DNA of 64,000 nt. Source: SXNM01 sp964586155. Lineage in GTDB: Bacteria; Myxococcota_A; UBA9042. This document shows positions 29,201-37,947 of the stretch, in pieces. How positions within the stretch are numbered: position 1 is the first letter of the stretch; every line of letters starts with the position of its first letter. The DNA lies in NCBI GenBank assembly GCA_964586155.1, contig CAZPHC010000019.1, forward strand, positions 50,735 through 114,734. Direction: 5' to 3'. A model generated the notes under the pieces. It was given only the letters and a program-made list of their open reading frames with translations, searched no databases and was not told the DNA's origin. The translations under genes were made by a program, and so were the position numbers.

Positions 29201-32200
29201 CCGCCGGCGGCTTCATCGTCCGCGTCAACGCCCAGCAGGCGCTCGCCGGCGGCGGCCTCGTCGCGTCGGGCGACGCCGTGAGCACCCTGAACGCCGCGGC
29301 ACCGGTCAGCGAGGCGCTCGGCGTCGCCGTCGGCTCGAGCGGCGACTCAGCGGCGACCGACCGCGCCTGGGCCGTCGTCTTCGACAGCACGGCCAAGGTC
29401 CTTTCGCAGGTCGCGATGCCCAAGACGTCGACGCGCTCGACCTTCGGCGCCGTGGGCAGCGGCAGCGACGGCACCGTGATCGCCGCCGGCATGACCTGGG
29501 GCCCGAGCAACGGCAAGACGGGCGACCTGCTGCTGACGCGGCTGCTCGTCGGCACCAAGGGCGCGACCGTCGGCCTTGGACCGCAGCGCGTCGTCGTCGA
29601 GGCCGCCTACGACCGCGGCGCGATGGGCATCCTGGTCCGCGCCGACGGCAGCGCGATCGTCGCCGGTCGCAAAGGGCCGGGCGCGACCGGCTGGGGCTTC
29701 CTGCTCGACGTCGACGCCAACCTGCAGCCACGCCGGCCGCCGTTCGAGCTGCAGCAACCCTCCGGCGGCTTCGAGCTGCGCAGCGTCGTGCCGCGCGACG
29801 ACGGCGGCGTCTGGGTGCTCGGCCAATGGAACGCCGGCAGCGACCCCTTGGCGCCGGGCTTCACGGCCCTGCCCTCGGTGCTCTTGTTCCAGGCGGACGG
29901 CGCGCTGGCGTTCCAGCGCAAGCTGACGGCGGGCAACGTCGGCTTCCGCACCTTCGCCCACGGGGCCGCCAACGACGGCCACGACGGCCTGGTGATCACC
30001 GGCGCGCGGGTGCCGGACGGCAAGGGCTACGCTGCGAAGGACCTGTGGATCGGCCGCGTCGACGCCCACGGCCAGCTGCTCTGCGACGCCGTGGTCGAGG
30101 CCGCCGGCATCCAGGCGGGCTACGGCATCGCCATGCAGGGCGACACGATCGTCGCGGCCGGCAGCGACGAGGGCAAGGCCCACGTCGTGCGCGCCAACAG
30201 CTTCTGCCAGGCCAGCTGCAGCGCCGCGGGCTCGTGCGCCACGGTCGCCGCCAAGACGTGCGACGACGGCAACCCCTGCACCCTCGACGGCTGCAAGGCC
30301 GCCGAGGGCACCTGCAGCCACGCCAACCAGAGCGAGACCGCCTGCGCCGACGGCGTCCCCTGCCACGCCACGGGCGCGTGCCAGGCCGGCAGCTGCAAGG
30401 CGTCGGCCGTCATGGCGCAGCTGAGCGACGACACCGCCGAGGGCTCGCTGACGGATCTGATCGCGCTCGGTGACGGCGAGCTGCTCGCGGTGGGCACGCT
30501 CCACACCGCCGGCAAGGGCGACCAGTTCCGCGTGCAATGGCTGCGGGGCGACGGCACGGCGCGCTGGGACAAGACCTACGGCGACGCCGCGCTGCTCGAC
30601 AACGCCAGCGGCGGCGCGCGCACGGCCGCTGGCGGCGCGATCGTCGTCGGTCGCCGAACCTACACGGCCAGCAAGGTGCTGGGCCTCGCGGTCGTGGTCG
30701 ACGCCGACGGCAACCAGACCAAGCTCGCGGAGGTCGGCGCGGCCTCGGGCGTCCAGACGCTGGATTCGGTGGTGGAGGCGGGGTTGGGCCGCCACATCGC
30801 CATCGGCCGGACCAACGTCGGCACGTCGGGCTCGGACCACGACGCTTGGCTCGTCATCCTGGGTGACGACCTCAAGCCGGTGAGCAACCTGCGCTTCGGC
30901 GGCCCGATGGACGACCACTTCGACGCCGTGACGGTCGGCGGCAACGACGTCACGATCGCCGGCGTGACCCGGCGCACCAACAACCAGCCGGCACTCTGGC
31001 TGGTGCAGACCGATCTGAACGGCAACCTGCGCTGGCAGCGCGATCTGGGCCAGATCTCGGGCATGGGGGTCGGCATGGCGCAGGACGACCAGGGCTACCT
31101 GCTGCTCGCCACCGAGAACAGCCTCGGCAAGCAAGAGGACCTTCGATTGGTCCGCACCGACCGCGGCGGCGCGATCGTCTGGGCCCGGACCCTGGCCGAG
31201 ACCACCGCCGAGTTCGCCAGCGCCGTCACGCGCGCCGGCACCGGCTGGGTGACAACGAGCTACCAGAAGATGGCCAGCGACACCTGGCAGTCGACGCTGA
31301 CGGCCTTCGACGCGTCGGGCAACGTGCAATGGAAGCACGCCTTGGCCAACTCGGGGGACTCGTTTGCCTTCACCGTCACCGCCGACGATCGCGGCCTGGT
31401 GGTCGGCGGCAAGCGCGCGAGCGGCACCGCCTACCGTCCGTGGCTGCTGCGCACCGACGCCTTCGGCAACGAGTCGTGTGACGCCAAGGGCTGCGGCACC
31501 AAGCAGGTCGAGACCAAGGGGCCGTTGGGCTGCGACGACGGCGACCCCTGCACCCTCGACGGCTGCACCGACGCCAGCGGCTGCAGCCACACCAAGCTCA
31601 GCGACGGCGCCGCGTGCGACGACGGCGCCCTCTGCACCGCCGTCGATGCGTGCAGCAAGGGCGTCTGCGTCGGCTGCGCTTCGACCTGGGAGAGCAAGAT
31701 CGCCTCCGGCAGCGGCGCAGACATCGTGGTGAACCGCGCCTTCGCGCTCGACGACGGGACGTCCGTGATGGTCGGCGATCACAGCGCAGACGGTTGGTTC
31801 AGCCACCTCGACGGCTGCGGTGCGACGCTCGCGTCGGGCGCGATCGGCGACAGCAGCGCCGACACCCTGGATGACGGGGTCCAGGCGAGCGACGGCAAGG
31901 TCTGGCTCGTCGGCACGACCAACCGCAACGCCAACCAGAGCGGCGATGGCCGCGTCGTACGCGTCGAAGTGACGACCGTCGGCGGCAAGGCCACGTGGAC
32001 CAAGAAGACGGACGTCACGTTCGGCGGCACCGCCTACGACACGCTCACGGGCGCGGTTCGCGACGACGTGGGTGGCGTCTACGCGGTCGGCTTCCGCGAC
32101 ACGAGCGCCCTGGGCGGCGACGCCTGGCTCGTCCATGTCGACGTGGGCGGAAACGCCGTGGCCGCCTACGACCACAACGGAGCGGAGCCGTCGGCGTTCA

Positions 32201-32901
32201 GCGCGATCGCGCGGGGCAGCAACGGCGCGCTGCTGGCGGTCGGATCGATCGGCGCCAAGGGCGCGGACGCCTGGATCGCCCGAATGAACGACGACGGCAA
32301 GAGCTTCAGCGTGGCATGGACCAAGCGCTGGACCGACGCCAATGGCGCAGATGCCTTCTACGGCGCGGCCGAGCACCGCGGCGGCTGGGTCGCCAGCGGT
32401 GCGGTGGCCACGGCGGCGGGGATTCCGAACTGCCGGGTGGTGGCCGTCTCGAGCAGCGGCGACCAGACGTGGATCCGCCAACTGGGCGGCAACGCCGGCA
32501 CGATCTGCTACCGCGTCGCTGCGCGCGAGAGCGGAGTGCTGGTGGTCGGACGTCGCGACCAGACGGGCTCGGTGCTCGCGTGGTTCGCCCAGCTGGACGG
32601 CGACGGCAAGGAGCAATGGTCGGCGACGCTGCCCAACCCGGCCATCGGCAGCGAGCATCTGCTCACGGGCGTGGTGCCGCTGCCTGGGGCGCGCTGGTTG
32701 CTCGCTGGGCGCTCGATGGTCGCGGGCGTCGCCGCCGGCAAGCGCCAGGCCTGGGCCCAAGCGGTCGACGCCTGGGGCCAGACCTCATGCTCCAGCAACC
32801 TCTGCGCCGGGCTGCCGTGGTCGGCCTGCGACGACGGCCTCTCGTCCACCCTCGATCAATGCAGCGCCAGCGCCGGCTGCGTCGCGACGAAGAGCCCCTG
32901 A
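26281..32901 (+). CDS. Giant Cys-rich repeat lipoprotein (2206 aa)
   Basis: The signal peptide ends in the lipobox LTAAPMAGC (Cys30), followed by an Asp/Ala/Thr-rich linker to about residue 85. Residues 85-920 are Cys-rich, with tandem units built on CDDG..CT..D.C..G.C and DDGNLCNGTLYCD...VVSC..VDDT.C. About 1200 residues of beta-propeller-like repeats follow (LPDGQLVLVGGG, VGTLHTAGKG and similar). Further Cys modules interrupt them near 1323 and 1750, and a CDDG module closes the protein. It is probably surface-exposed and may bind metals or ligands. The acceptor or ligand is unknown. Confidence 0.85.
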   Translation: MIHTSFAAGGLRLLLLPMLLALTAAPMAGCGPDKGGDDAKAADANVDGASGDASDDAMASDAEAHDTSSSDDTTAATDTGETCNGEMGCPCSSSTDCNASLCVDTPDGKRCSKYCGDGSCPTGWACAGDTGAGDPLSFCVIDGGVLCRPCTNDGACTASGFSGARCVNYGAAGSFCGLPCQSDAGCPSGRVCKDVKSIDGLSTKQCVVPGDGPGAFGACTCSAADVATAASTTCKVDVGSGADAKTCAGSRSCGADGLGACVALQGDAAKCEQTQCLDPVTLTPLADGKPCDDGRVCTTNDTCQKGLCVSGKSVCPCEPGFQDCEASSGSANLCVGPPICTKQPDGAQVPYQCKPNPGLTKVCDASLDTTCSKNACVPLSGSCTVTAVEATKEICDVPATTPGAEPTCRREVLPAGADPQPPTPCDDGLPCSKGDACSGGSCVPATTTACKCTQDADCIDDGDLCNGTPFCDKSGTTWSCKANPATIVACDTSTDTTCLVTTCEPTTGSCAKAPMPIGFPCSDGVACTSGDICAPNGTCASGSWVCCTTDGDCINPGSKFYADDGNLCNGVPYCNKQSGACELNPGSVVTCPSVDDTACRHNLCDPKTGTCGLVLANAASKTACDDGDACTGSDTCLDGGVCGSSTFVCPCTTDVDCVAKDDGNLCNGTLYCDPNDNHCKPNPATVVSCQTVDDTPCTQTTCQPKTGACKAVDLPEKTTCDADGSYCTSGDHCDGKGSCKAGAAICQCEKDADCATHEDGNLCNGTLYCDKTDPKAPVCKLNAKTVVSCPSVDDTACNQNLCQPTTGQCVKTNSKIGAPCDDGEPCTGGDGCNGKGICSPGIGKPCACADDAACAKFDDGDACNGAYGCQAKSCVYQAKPPSCDDGNSCTDDSCDKQKGCVHANNTTPCQDGLACTTADVCKDGSCVAGPTVVGGQSWALPGLEAVNVASVLPLPDGQLVLVGGGTNQAGVNPSAGGFIVRVNAQQALAGGGLVASGDAVSTLNAAAPVSEALGVAVGSSGDSAATDRAWAVVFDSTAKVLSQVAMPKTSTRSTFGAVGSGSDGTVIAAGMTWGPSNGKTGDLLLTRLLVGTKGATVGLGPQRVVVEAAYDRGAMGILVRADGSAIVAGRKGPGATGWGFLLDVDANLQPRRPPFELQQPSGGFELRSVVPRDDGGVWVLGQWNAGSDPLAPGFTALPSVLLFQADGALAFQRKLTAGNVGFRTFAHGAANDGHDGLVITGARVPDGKGYAAKDLWIGRVDAHGQLLCDAVVEAAGIQAGYGIAMQGDTIVAAGSDEGKAHVVRANSFCQASCSAAGSCATVAAKTCDDGNPCTLDGCKAAEGTCSHANQSETACADGVPCHATGACQAGSCKASAVMAQLSDDTAEGSLTDLIALGDGELLAVGTLHTAGKGDQFRVQWLRGDGTARWDKTYGDAALLDNASGGARTAAGGAIVVGRRTYTASKVLGLAVVVDADGNQTKLAEVGAASGVQTLDSVVEAGLGRHIAIGRTNVGTSGSDHDAWLVILGDDLKPVSNLRFGGPMDDHFDAVTVGGNDVTIAGVTRRTNNQPALWLVQTDLNGNLRWQRDLGQISGMGVGMAQDDQGYLLLATENSLGKQEDLRLVRTDRGGAIVWARTLAETTAEFASAVTRAGTGWVTTSYQKMASDTWQSTLTAFDASGNVQWKHALANSGDSFAFTVTADDRGLVVGGKRASGTAYRPWLLRTDAFGNESCDAKGCGTKQVETKGPLGCDDGDPCTLDGCTDASGCSHTKLSDGAACDDGALCTAVDACSKGVCVGCASTWESKIASGSGADIVVNRAFALDDGTSVMVGDHSADGWFSHLDGCGATLASGAIGDSSADTLDDGVQASDGKVWLVGTTNRNANQSGDGRVVRVEVTTVGGKATWTKKTDVTFGGTAYDTLTGAVRDDVGGVYAVGFRDTSALGGDAWLVHVDVGGNAVAAYDHNGAEPSAFSAIARGSNGALLAVGSIGAKGADAWIARMNDDGKSFSVAWTKRWTDANGADAFYGAAEHRGGWVASGAVATAAGIPNCRVVAVSSSGDQTWIRQLGGNAGTICYRVAARESGVLVVGRRDQTGSVLAWFAQLDGDGKEQWSATLPNPAIGSEHLLTGVVPLPGARWLLAGRSMVAGVAAGKRQAWAQAVDAWGQTSCSSNLCAGLPWSACDDGLSSTLDQCSASAGCVATKSP

Positions 32902-32917
32902 CCAGGCGTGGCCCGGC

Positions 32918-33784
32918 TCAGGGCTCGAGGCCAACCCACTCCGCCGACCGCCGCCAGAGCTCGACGGCGAGCGCGTCGTTGAGCGCGTCGCGGCTCGGCT
33001 GGCGCGGCTTGCACTTGTCCCAGTACAGGCCCGTGCGCCCGGCCGCTTCGGGCGCGGTGGCGCAGTACAGCGACGTGCGCGCGCCCTCGTCGACGGTGAT
33101 CATGAAGGCCTTCATGATGCCGCGGAAGATCCCCGGCACCTCGCGCCAGATCTCGGACGCGACGACGCCCGGGTGCAGCGCGTAGACATCGACGCCCGTG
33201 CCTTCGAGCTTGCGCGCCAGCTCGCGGCTGAACAGCACGTTGGCCAGCTTGCTGACGCAGTATTCGGGGAATCCCGTCGGCGTCGCGGTCGTCTTGCGCT
33301 GACGCGACCACTCGAGGGCCCCAGCGCGGTAGTGGGCGCGGCTGGCGACGTTGACGATGCGCGCCTTGCCGGCGGCCTGCACGTTCGGCAGCAGCAGCCG
33401 CGTCAGCAGGTAGGGGCCAAGGTGGTTGGTGCCGAAGGTGAGCTCGAAGCCGTCGGCCGTCAGGCCGCGCTGGCCGGCGAGCCCGGCGTTGTTGACGAGC
33501 ACGTCGATGACCGGGGCCTTGGCCGCGATCTCGGTCGCAGCACGCCGGACCGAGGCGAACGAGCCGAGATCGAGCGCGACCAGCTCGAGGTCGGCACCGG
33601 GCACGGCAGCGCGGATCTCGGCCGCCGCCGCAGCAGCCTTGTCGACGTTGCGGCACGCGATGATGACGCGGGCACCGGCGCGGGCCAATTCGCGGGCAGT
33701 GACCTTGCCGATGCCGGCGTTGGCGCCCGTGACCACTGCGGTCTTGCCGGCCATGTTGGCTTCCACCAGGGGCTTGTTCGCCAT
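32918..33784 (-). CDS. Short-chain dehydrogenase/reductase (retinol dehydrogenase-like)
   Basis: This 288-aa NAD(P)-dependent oxidoreductase has the cofactor motif TGANAGIG near residue 19, NNAG near 95, the catalytic Ser in IVNVASRAH near 143 and YCVSK (YxxxK) near 173. The order matches the RDH11-14-like classical SDRs. The ATG at 33784 is backed by GAGGAGG. The substrate is unknown. It is downstream of and parallel to the sulfatase-like gene but separated from it by 183 bp. Confidence 0.9.
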   Translation of the reverse strand: MANKPLVEANMAGKTAVVTGANAGIGKVTARELARAGARVIIACRNVDKAAAAAAEIRAAVPGADLELVALDLGSFASVRRAATEIAAKAPVIDVLVNNAGLAGQRGLTADGFELTFGTNHLGPYLLTRLLLPNVQAAGKARIVNVASRAHYRAGALEWSRQRKTTATPTGFPEYCVSKLANVLFSRELARKLEGTGVDVYALHPGVVASEIWREVPGIFRGIMKAFMITVDEGARTSLYCATAPEAAGRTGLYWDKCKPRQPSRDALNDALAVELWRRSAEWVGLEP

Positions 33785-33967
33785 GCGTCCTCCTCGCCGC
33801 GGCTCGCGGACGGCGCACCATGCCACGCAGCACCGTCCGGCGAAAGGCGCACCGAAGGGTCGGGGCGCCCAGGACCCCACCGGGGTCGCCGCGACGTCGC
33901 GCTGGCACGGGGCAACGAGGGGCGCGCCAGCCGTCGACATCGCGCCAAGGCCGGACCTCCGGGCCGT

Positions 33968-36391
33968 TCAGCGGCGGCGCAGCGGCACCACCAGCACCTC
34001 GCTGCCACGGTCGCGGAACCAGGCGACGTGCTCCCGCACCATGTCCAGACGCAGCGCCGCCGCGGCCGGTGGCGGATGCAGCGCCAACGTCAGCCGCGAC
34101 GCCAGCCCGGGCGCCACGTCGCGCGGCAGCAGGGCCCGGCGCTCTGGCGCCGCCAGCACCACCCCGGCGGCGTCGAGCCAATGCCAGCCGACGCGTACAT
34201 CGTGGAGCCAAGGGCGGCTGCCGACGTTGCGGACCTCGACCTCGAGCCTGGCGGCGGTCGCGGCCTCGGGCAGGTCCAACGCCTCGCCGACGACGGCCCA
34301 GGCGGCGCGATCGGCGCCAGGCGCATCGACCGCACCCCGCGCCACCTCGCCGACGAGCGCCGCGCCGTACAGCGTCCGCAGGGCGCCGGCAAAGGGCAGC
34401 AGCGACGCCCGCGACGACGCCGCGATGTCGCGGGCGCCCCCGTCAAAGCGCCGCACGACGCCGCGGCCGTCCGCGTCGGCGATGCGCAGCAGATGCAGCG
34501 CTCGACTGGCCAGCACGTCCTCGCGGTCCGAAAACGCGACCTCGAGCCGTGGACCGAGCGGGTCGCTGCCGGTCGCGCCAGGGCGATCGCGCACGATCGC
34601 CGCGACGGACGGCGACCCGGCGCTGGTCGCGACGATCTCGACCCAGTCGCGCGCGGCTCCGCCAAGGGCACCGTCCCGATCGAGCGACTGGCCATCGAGT
34701 AGGGCAGCGGCCCGGGCCCCGAGCCCGAGGCGACCGAGGATCGTCGGCATCACGTCGACGTGCGAGGCCAGCGTGTCGTCGACTGCGGGGCCTCGGCCGG
34801 GCCACGACACGATCAGCGGCACGCGCAGCTGCACGTCGCAGAGCTCGGAGTCGTGCGCGAACTTGCCGTGTTCGTAGAGCTCCTCGCCGTGGTCGCCGGT
34901 GACGACGAAGGCGACCTTGCCCGGCGCGACGGCGTCGGCGGCCGCGAACAGCCGCCCAAGCTCGGCGTCGACCGCGGCCAGGGCGTTGCGGTAGCGGTTG
35001 CGCAGGCCGGCTTGGCCGGCCTGCCCGAGGCGGCCCATGCGCAGCGCGCCCTCGTCGCTGACAGGGCCGAACCGACCGCGCGGCACGGCGTCGCCCACGC
35101 TGGCGCTGCCCGGCCAGGCGTAGGGGAAGTGGCTGCCGTCGAGCCAGACCAGCAGCACACGGCGCCGTGGCGCGCGAGGCCGTCGCAGCGAGGCGATCGC
35201 CGCGTCGATGGCGAAGCGATCGGCTTCGGGCCGCGTCGGCAGGCCCGCGGCGAAGGCATCGCGCGCGTCGACGAGCGCCTCGATCGGGATCGGCCTGGGC
35301 CCGCCGCGCCCGAACGCGCGGTCGGCGAAGCCGTAGTAGTCGAGCCCGGCGCCGGCGTAGGCCGCGAGCGCGTAGCCCGCCTCGTGCAGGAGCCGCAGCG
35401 GGGCGGCGCCGTCGGCGGCGAGCGTGCCGCTGCGCAGGCGATGCCAGAGGTGCGGCCACCGTCCGTACAGCAGCGTGTACCAGCCCGGATGCGTGGCGTT
35501 GGCGGCGGCGACGACCCGCCGGAAGACCTCGCCCCGCGCGGCCAGGCGCGCGAGGTGCGGCATCGTCTCGGCCTCGACCGCGTCGGCTCGCAGGCTCTCG
35601 ACGATGGCGACGATCAGCAGCTCGGGCGCATCGGCGGCCAGCGCGGCTTCGGGCCGCAGCGCAGGTGGCGTCCCCGCAGCGTCGTCGGACGCCAGCGACG
35701 GCAGCGGCGGTCGCAGGACCAGGCTCAGCGGCTCGCCGTCGGGTGGCAACGCCGCCAGCCACCGGCGCGAGGGCCCCAGCAAGCGCCCGAGCAGGCGGGG
35801 CAGCTCGGCGTGGGGATCGAGCCCCGCGACGGTCGCGGCGCCGACTGCGGCCACGGTCAGGGGCACGAGCAGGCGCGCGCGCGGGTTGGCAGGGGTGGTC
35901 GGGGTCTGCGCGACAGCCGCCCGGACCGGCCAGGTCGCCATGCGCGCCGCCAGCGCCCCGACGGCGACCGGCGCCGCCAGGGCGGCCGCGACGACCCCGA
36001 CGCCGACGCCGGAGGCCTCGAGCGCGGCGCTGAGGCCGGCCCCGCCTTCGGCCATCCAGAGGCCCCAGATCGTCATCAAGCCTTGATTGGCCTGGCGCAG
36101 CGCGTAGAGGTCGATGGCCGCCAGCACCGCCGCCCAGACCGACAGGCCGACGAGCCACGGCTGGATGTCGCGCCGGAGCACAGCGCCGAGCAGGTGCGCC
36201 GCGGCGGTCGCACATCCGACACCGACGGCGGCAGCCGCCGCGGCGAGCACCACGCCGCGCCACCCCGGGCCGCCGTCGCGCTGGCTGACCGCGTCACCGA
36301 CGTCGATCGCCAACCAGAGCACGCCAGCCCCGATGGCCCAGAGCGCGACGAAGACGTGCGGGCGCGCGGGCTCCGGGAATCGACGCGACAT
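33968..36391 (-). CDS. Membrane-anchored sulfatase/phosphoethanolamine-transferase-like protein
   Basis: This 807-aa protein has about four or five N-terminal membrane helices (residues 10-170). A large extracytoplasmic alkaline-phosphatase-superfamily domain follows: LLIVAIVESLRADAVE near 268, the nucleophile region ATHPGWYTLLYGRWP near 307, LVWLDGSHFPYAW, and the metal site VTGDHGEELYEHGKFAHDSE near 500. The architecture fits sulfatases or LtaS/EptA-like transferases acting on envelope polymers or lipids; the exact substrate is unknown. A C-terminal beta domain ends near residue 800. It starts 3 bp after the CXXCH lipoprotein gene. Confidence 0.82.
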   Translation of the reverse strand: MSRRFPEPARPHVFVALWAIGAGVLWLAIDVGDAVSQRDGGPGWRGVVLAAAAAAVGVGCATAAAHLLGAVLRRDIQPWLVGLSVWAAVLAAIDLYALRQANQGLMTIWGLWMAEGGAGLSAALEASGVGVGVVAAALAAPVAVGALAARMATWPVRAAVAQTPTTPANPRARLLVPLTVAAVGAATVAGLDPHAELPRLLGRLLGPSRRWLAALPPDGEPLSLVLRPPLPSLASDDAAGTPPALRPEAALAADAPELLIVAIVESLRADAVEAETMPHLARLAARGEVFRRVVAAANATHPGWYTLLYGRWPHLWHRLRSGTLAADGAAPLRLLHEAGYALAAYAGAGLDYYGFADRAFGRGGPRPIPIEALVDARDAFAAGLPTRPEADRFAIDAAIASLRRPRAPRRRVLLVWLDGSHFPYAWPGSASVGDAVPRGRFGPVSDEGALRMGRLGQAGQAGLRNRYRNALAAVDAELGRLFAAADAVAPGKVAFVVTGDHGEELYEHGKFAHDSELCDVQLRVPLIVSWPGRGPAVDDTLASHVDVMPTILGRLGLGARAAALLDGQSLDRDGALGGAARDWVEIVATSAGSPSVAAIVRDRPGATGSDPLGPRLEVAFSDREDVLASRALHLLRIADADGRGVVRRFDGGARDIAASSRASLLPFAGALRTLYGAALVGEVARGAVDAPGADRAAWAVVGEALDLPEAATAARLEVEVRNVGSRPWLHDVRVGWHWLDAAGVVLAAPERRALLPRDVAPGLASRLTLALHPPPAAAALRLDMVREHVAWFRDRGSEVLVVPLRRR

Positions 36392-36394
36392 CGC

Positions 36395-37729
36395 CTAGTG
36401 CACCAGGTCGGGGTCGGGCCCCGACGCGAAGTGGATCGACCGTGGTGCCGGGACCACGGCGTAGGGGGCGAGCGCATCGACCTGCCAGCGCTCGTAGACC
36501 TCCTCGGCGTCGACGTGGAAGACGCTCTCGTGGTGCGTCGGCAGGCCCTGCAACCGGGCGAGCACGGCGTCGCGCGGCATGCCCCATTCGATCGCCAACC
36601 GGGTGGCGCTGGGCTCGAGGAAGCCGGCGTAGAGCAGCTCACCCTGCGAGTGCTCGTCGCGGATCTCCGGGTGGATCGCGCGGGCGCCCTGCGCGAAGTG
36701 GTCGCGGAGCAGGGCGTTGTCCGCGGAGATCCGCGCCGCGAGCTGTGGCCGGTCGAGGCCACCCGGCAGCGGCAGAGGGTCATCGATCGTCAGCTGCCCG
36801 GTCAGCAGGCCTTCGTGGCACCACAGGCAGCGCGACGGCTTGCCGGCGAGCCCCTCGCCCGGGTTGCTGGCGGCGGCGAGCTGGCCGTCGTGGCCATAGA
36901 CGGCGTAGCGCAGGGCGCCATTGGGCAGCGCGTCGATGGCCTCCCACTCGACGTCGGCGGGCACCGCCGCCTCGGCGTCGTGGACCGCCGCCGCGAGCCA
37001 GGCGATGCCGCCCGGCGTGGCCGTCGCGGCGCTGGCCTCGAGCCGGCGCGGGCCGAATGCGACGAGCGACACGGGCAGCACGGCGAAGACCGCGCCGACC
37101 TCTGGATGCAGCGCGCGGAACGCCTCGATCGTCGGCGGCGTCCCGACGGCGGCGTAGTAGTGCCCGGGCACGCCGATCGCGAGCGAGACGAGGCGGCCGA
37201 CGTCGACGCCGCCCATGACCTGGGCCTCCTCGCTGGCCTGCAGCGCCTGGGCGAGGTGGCGCAGGACGCAGGCGGCGCGTGGTGGCAGGCCCGCCGCCGC
37301 GGTCGACAGGCGCAGTCGCTGGCCGTCGAGCCAGGTCACGACCTTCGGCTCACAGCCGGCCGGCAGGTCCGCGCCGAGCCAATGCAGCAGCCAGAGCAGC
37401 CCGCGCGAGACCCGGGCCTGCGTCTCGCCGGCGTAGAAGCGGCTCCAGCGCAGCGTGATCTGCACGTCGGGGGCGGCGCCGGCGGCGCATGCCGTGAGCC
37501 ACGCCGGCTCCTGCCAACCCGGGCCGCTGGCGACCACGGTGCTGTCGTCGACGTCGTGCTCCGAGGCGCGGTCGCAGCCCTGCGCCAGGGCCAGCGCCGC
37601 GACGGTGCTGTCGTCGACGTCGTGGTCCGAGGTGCGGTCGCAGCCCTGCGCCAGGGCCAGCGCCGCGAGGACGCAGAGCGATGATGGCCACATCGGTCGC
37701 GCTGGCCTCTGTTCGCGACGTCGCACCAT
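36395..37729 (-). CDS. Exported CXXCH-containing lipoprotein with duplicated lipobox
   Basis: The 444-aa product has an Arg-rich start, a signal segment VLAALALAQGC, and then a second copy of the same stretch (AALALAQGC) from a 66-bp tandem duplication. A single CLWCH (CXXCH heme-c site) lies at about residue 300. The remainder is a globular domain with HYYAAVGTPPTIEAF and YAGFLEPSATRLAIEW segments. It may be a cytochrome-c-like exported protein; no family is certain. The ATG at 37729 is one of two close starts (also 37693). It is cotranscribed with the sulfatase-like gene. Confidence 0.6.
   Translation of the reverse strand: MVRRREQRPARPMWPSSLCVLAALALAQGCDRTSDHDVDDSTVAALALAQGCDRASEHDVDDSTVVASGPGWQEPAWLTACAAGAAPDVQITLRWSRFYAGETQARVSRGLLWLLHWLGADLPAGCEPKVVTWLDGQRLRLSTAAAGLPPRAACVLRHLAQALQASEEAQVMGGVDVGRLVSLAIGVPGHYYAAVGTPPTIEAFRALHPEVGAVFAVLPVSLVAFGPRRLEASAATATPGGIAWLAAAVHDAEAAVPADVEWEAIDALPNGALRYAVYGHDGQLAAASNPGEGLAGKPSRCLWCHEGLLTGQLTIDDPLPLPGGLDRPQLAARISADNALLRDHFAQGARAIHPEIRDEHSQGELLYAGFLEPSATRLAIEWGMPRDAVLARLQGLPTHHESVFHVDAEEVYERWQVDALAPYAVVPAPRSIHFASGPDPDLVH
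37537..37668 (-). repeat. Two 66-bp tandem repeats duplicating a lipobox
   Basis: Units 37537-37602 and 37603-37668 differ at two bases. They encode AALALAQGCDRASEHDVDDS and the same with Thr-Ser-Asp for Ala-Ser-Glu, so the lipidation site and its acidic linker are present twice in frame. Confidence 0.9.
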
Positions 37730-37947
37730 GCGCTCCGGTCTTCGCTGCGGCGGCTCCCGGCCGGCCCCCTGCCCTGTGCCAACAGCTTGCGGCTTCCGCG
37801 GCCCCGCGGCAACTCGGTGGCGCGTTGGGCCCCCCGAGGCGCAGCCTGGCGACGAGCCTGCCAGCCGACGGCGGTTTGACCCCCTCCGGGCGCGCTGGCA
37901 GCCTCGGCCGGCCGGATGCCGACGTGCCGCGCATCGAGGGGCTGTCC

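Noticed and set aside
29347..32760. A 1137-aa - strand open frame
   Set aside because: Antisense to the same lipoprotein, with no start context or motif.
37681..37947. Long N-terminal extension of the acyltransferase
   Set aside because: It overlaps the divergent lipoprotein gene and is Pro/Ala-rich without similarity; GTG 37948 has a ribosome site and matches the family.
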